Source of the DNA: Endozoicomonas sp. SCSIO W0465
Lineage (GTDB): Bacteria > Pseudomonadota > Gammaproteobacteria > Pseudomonadales > Endozoicomonadaceae
DNA: 64,000 nt
Assembly: GCF_023716865.1 (NCBI RefSeq)
Contig: NZ_CP092417.1
Span: forward strand, 5,930,001 to 5,994,000
Direction: 5' to 3'
How positions within the stretch are numbered: position 1 is the stretch's first letter; the number at the start of each line of letters is the position of its first letter. A program made the translations under genes and the position numbers. A model generated the notes under the pieces. It saw only the letters and a list, made by a program, of their open reading frames with translations, did not search any database and had not been told where the DNA came from. Below are positions 61,819-64,000 of the stretch, piece after piece.

Positions 61819-62904
61819 TTATTCAGGTGCGACTGCATCAACAGGCAGGGACGAACTGTACCCATCATCAGAATAATTGGAATCTGAATCGTCTGAATCA
61901 CTTCTATAGCCCGGTCCGGCTTCCAGGATCATTTCCCGACGTGCTTCGATCATACGATCACCTGCCCGACGCACTGTGACTGAGTAGACAGGGGCATCCT
62001 CTGAATTATCTTTTTGCATATAAAAGGTACCGACGCTATCGCCGATTTCAGTGGCTTGCCAGGTTGGCCATCCGTGATAGCCATCACGGGTTGGCCATAG
62101 GTATCGCTTTGATTGAATCGGCCTGAAACCCTGGTCAGGGTTGGAGAAATCATAAAACCGTATCTCTTCCGGGTAGCCTCCCCAGAACAAGCCAAGGACG
62201 GCCAGCGTATTTCCGTCCAGACTCGCCCGGGCGGCTTGCCAGAGAAAGTTCCACGAAAAGTAATGGTCGCCTCCTTGTTCGTAGGTGTTGCCAGTGGTCA
62301 GATTGACCAGAACTGGCGACAAATATGTGTGTCCGGTCAAAATCCAGTCCTGATCCCGGCATCGGAAGTGGCGGTGTAATGGGTCGAGGAAATCCCGCAA
62401 TAGATTGACCAGAACTTTGCCGTCAGTGCATTTTGTTATTTTGACGTGGCTGTAGCTCCAATCGCTATTGATGTAACGACCTGATTCCAATTGATATTTT
62501 TCATCCAGAAATTTTACCGTTTTACAGGGGATGTATTCATAGGTGCCAGTGTGCATGCGTTGTTCTTTTATGGCTCGCTGCTGCTGGTTAAGTGCAATCC
62601 ATCGGTGATCATTCCAGCAGGCATCAGAGTGCCTGAAACCGCATCTATCATGATTCGGTGCAGTTGCTTCTGGCTCTGAGGCGGTAGCAATCTGTAAGTC
62701 ATTAAGGGTTTTGTTACCAACCGCGCTTGGCAGATCATCATGACAATCCCTCGATCCTGCCAGCGATTCGGCTTTCTCAGTACCGGTATTGCTGACACAG
62801 TGGTTGGCAAATGCTGCCGAGCTGGAATCTGATAGAGTTGCGGGTATCGGTTGAGCATCATTAAGATTCAAAGCAGAAATACGGGCACCCAGAGGGTCTG
62901 ACAT
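61819..62904 (-). CDS. Novel paralogous protein, array member 3
   Basis: 361 residues from ATG 62902-62904; a GTG directly upstream is an alternative. Shorter N-terminal part, the NHDRCGFRHSDAC cluster, the same conserved domain (NDHRWIALNQQQRA, SHVKITKCTDG, WILTGHTYLSPVLVNLTTG, LFWGGYPEEIRFYDFSNPDQG) and the acidic tail (SDSDDSDSNYSDDGYSSS). The stop lies within the target site of MITE copy 3; the insertion leaves the frame whole. Confidence 0.85.
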   Translation of the reverse strand: MSDPLGARISALNLNDAQPIPATLSDSSSAAFANHCVSNTGTEKAESLAGSRDCHDDLPSAVGNKTLNDLQIATASEPEATAPNHDRCGFRHSDACWNDHRWIALNQQQRAIKEQRMHTGTYEYIPCKTVKFLDEKYQLESGRYINSDWSYSHVKITKCTDGKVLVNLLRDFLDPLHRHFRCRDQDWILTGHTYLSPVLVNLTTGNTYEQGGDHYFSWNFLWQAARASLDGNTLAVLGLFWGGYPEEIRFYDFSNPDQGFRPIQSKRYLWPTRDGYHGWPTWQATEIGDSVGTFYMQKDNSEDAPVYSVTVRRAGDRMIEARREMILEAGPGYRSDSDDSDSNYSDDGYSSSLPVDAVAPE

Positions 62905-63296
62905 CACTTATGCTCCTCTACTAGTTAACTGTTAACTGAAGTTATGCACTCCACTGTCAGGTACTGCCATACGAAGTAATTTGTCTGATTGAACAGATAT
63001 AATTTATGGCACGAGTTATGTCAGAAGGTGCGTCATATCGATGGTTAATTTAATAAAACTCCATGTCTAAAGACTTTGAGATGCCTTGGCAGGCAGGGCC
63101 ATGAGCCGGATAATCAGCCAGCCAGTCAATTTTATCAGTGGTCAGGCTAGACCATTTTATGCGCGGCTGCCATGATGGCGCTCCCATGTTCAAGGTTATT
63201 GACTTTAAATGCCGGGATACCATGGCTATTCTCATGCATCATGATCCAGCATCTCGCAAAGGTTAATCAGGGCCGTCACCCGTTACATTCAGTGAA
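62905..63296. other. Upstream region of array member 3
   Basis: 392 bases without a gene. It shares blocks with the region upstream of member 1 (GGCTGCCATGATGGCGCT at about 63165, GGTGCGTCATATCG, GCCAGTCA), showing that promoter regions were duplicated with the genes. Confidence 0.5.
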
Positions 63297-63359
63297 GGCT
63301 CTTTTCGAATTCCGAACTGCTGAACTATCCTTGGTGGATATAATTAGCCATCGCCAGCA

Positions 63360-63854
63360 TTGACCATGAATATAGGCCGAATCTCAGATATCATCAGTAA
63401 TGACACCTGCTTTGAGATGATCCGTGAGAACCGCTGGCCAGATGGCACTGTTCTCTGTCCGCACTGTGATTCTGAGAATGTCAAAAAGAATGGACACGAC
63501 AATGTGCAGGTAGAGTGCCAGCACTATTACTGTAAGTCCTGTAAGCGCTACTTCGATGACCTGACAAATACGGTTTTCGCAGGACACCACCGACCACTCA
63601 AAGTCTGGATTGCCTGTCTCTATTTAATGGGGCTGAACGTCTCCAACAGCCAGATAGCTCAGGAACTTGATCTGTGTGTCAGTGATGCACACCATATGAC
63701 CACAGTCTTACGAAATGGTGTTGTTGACCGAAAGCCTGAAGTGATTCTTGATGGCGAAGTTGAATTCGACGAGGTCTACATTGTAGCTGGTCACAAGGGA
63801 CACCCTGAAGCATTAAAAAAATCTGGATCGTCCACCGAGAAAAAGAAGGCTTAA
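63360..63854 (+). CDS. IS1595-type transposase, first reading frame (copy 2)
   Basis: 164 residues from GTG/ATG region at 63360-63368 (MTMNIGRISD). One residue differs from copy 1 (DIISN against DLISN). Zinc ribbon LCPHCDSENV and YYCKSCKRYF, then the first DDE segment. Ends at SSTEKKKA-stop as in copy 1. Confidence 0.88.
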   Translation: MTMNIGRISDIISNDTCFEMIRENRWPDGTVLCPHCDSENVKKNGHDNVQVECQHYYCKSCKRYFDDLTNTVFAGHHRPLKVWIACLYLMGLNVSNSQIAQELDLCVSDAHHMTTVLRNGVVDRKPEVILDGEVEFDEVYIVAGHKGHPEALKKSGSSTEKKKA

Positions 63855-64000
63855 AGGCGCTCCGGGCCGTGGGACTCTTGAAAAAGACAAACCGCCGGTA
63901 TTGGGAATGATTCAAAGGGGAGGTCAGGTCATTATCAACATGCTGTCGAACGTTAAGAAGGCGACAATTGAACCATTTATCAAGAAACACGTAGCCCCAC
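63855..64000 (+). CDS. IS1595-type transposase, second reading frame (copy 2), partial
   Basis: Continues in the +1 frame (homology from RPPRKRRLKG at about 63831) with PGRGTLEKDKPPVLGMIQR and IINMLSNVKKATIEP; the window ends inside it. Confidence 0.8.

Larger units (their letters stand above)
63297..64000 (+). mobile_element. IS1595-type element (copy 2), cut by the window end
   Basis: Left end GGCTCTTTTCGAATTCCGAA then CTGCT at 63297, same as the right end of copy 1 (inverted). The right end is outside the window. Confidence 0.93.

Overview
The window looks like chromosome of an IS-rich gammaproteobacterium of the Oceanospirillales/Pseudomonas side. Its core gene orders match that group: lptD-surA-pdxA divergent from amgK-murU, rpe-gph near trpEGDC, rplM-rpsI-petABC, and gltX next to tRNA genes. 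The dense insertion sequences, the novel gene families and the host-associated feel of the accessory genes suggest an Endozoicomonas-like symbiont. The genus is an inference and was not tested by any search.

Layout. 1-7.3 kb is accessory DNA. It holds the end of one KAY-repeat protein gene and a full paralogue, separated by an IS66 element that carries a second IS, then an IS1595-type transposase and a group II intron remnant. 7.3-35 kb is mostly core. It has envelope biogenesis (pdxA, surA, lptD), the AmgK-MurU muramic-acid recycling pair, djlA, agmatinase, a rhodanese, an SDR, zapE/zapG, trxB, cysZ, a HIT protein, an OsmC protein, sodC, trpEGDC with a possible Trp-codon leader, a two-domain AAA ATPase placed between gph and trpE, gph-rpe, and rplM-rpsI. 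35-47.7 kb carries petABC, a YaiL-type protein, ridA, a lipoprotein, a LysR gene broken by an IS, a TDT transporter, a CPA1 antiporter and gltX.

47.9-51.75 kb is a tRNA cluster (Ala, then three Glu-Gly pairs, then a Glu and an Ala). The fourth tRNA-Glu is split by an IS1182-type element, and that element is split in turn by an IS1595-type element. 52.2-58.3 kb is a pile of mobile DNA: an IS1182-like MITE, an IS66 copy holding an IS50-type IS, a second IS66 copy and an inverted IS66 fragment. 58.6-63 kb is a tandem array of three paralogous genes of unknown function. The window ends inside a second copy of the IS1595-type element.

The most interesting signals are these. (1) The three-gene family shares a conserved H-x2-C-x3-H-x3-C cluster and an acidic tail. 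(2) A small MITE family occurs as three copies with exact 8-bp target duplications; its 25-bp ends match the resident IS1595-type element. (3) The KAY-repeat protein genes lie in tandem. (4) A WxWxxW leader reading frame and a perfect hairpin lie upstream of trpE. (5) The transposition history can be read exactly: several insertions can be undone on paper to restore a tRNA, a LysR C-terminus and a 511-residue transposase frame.
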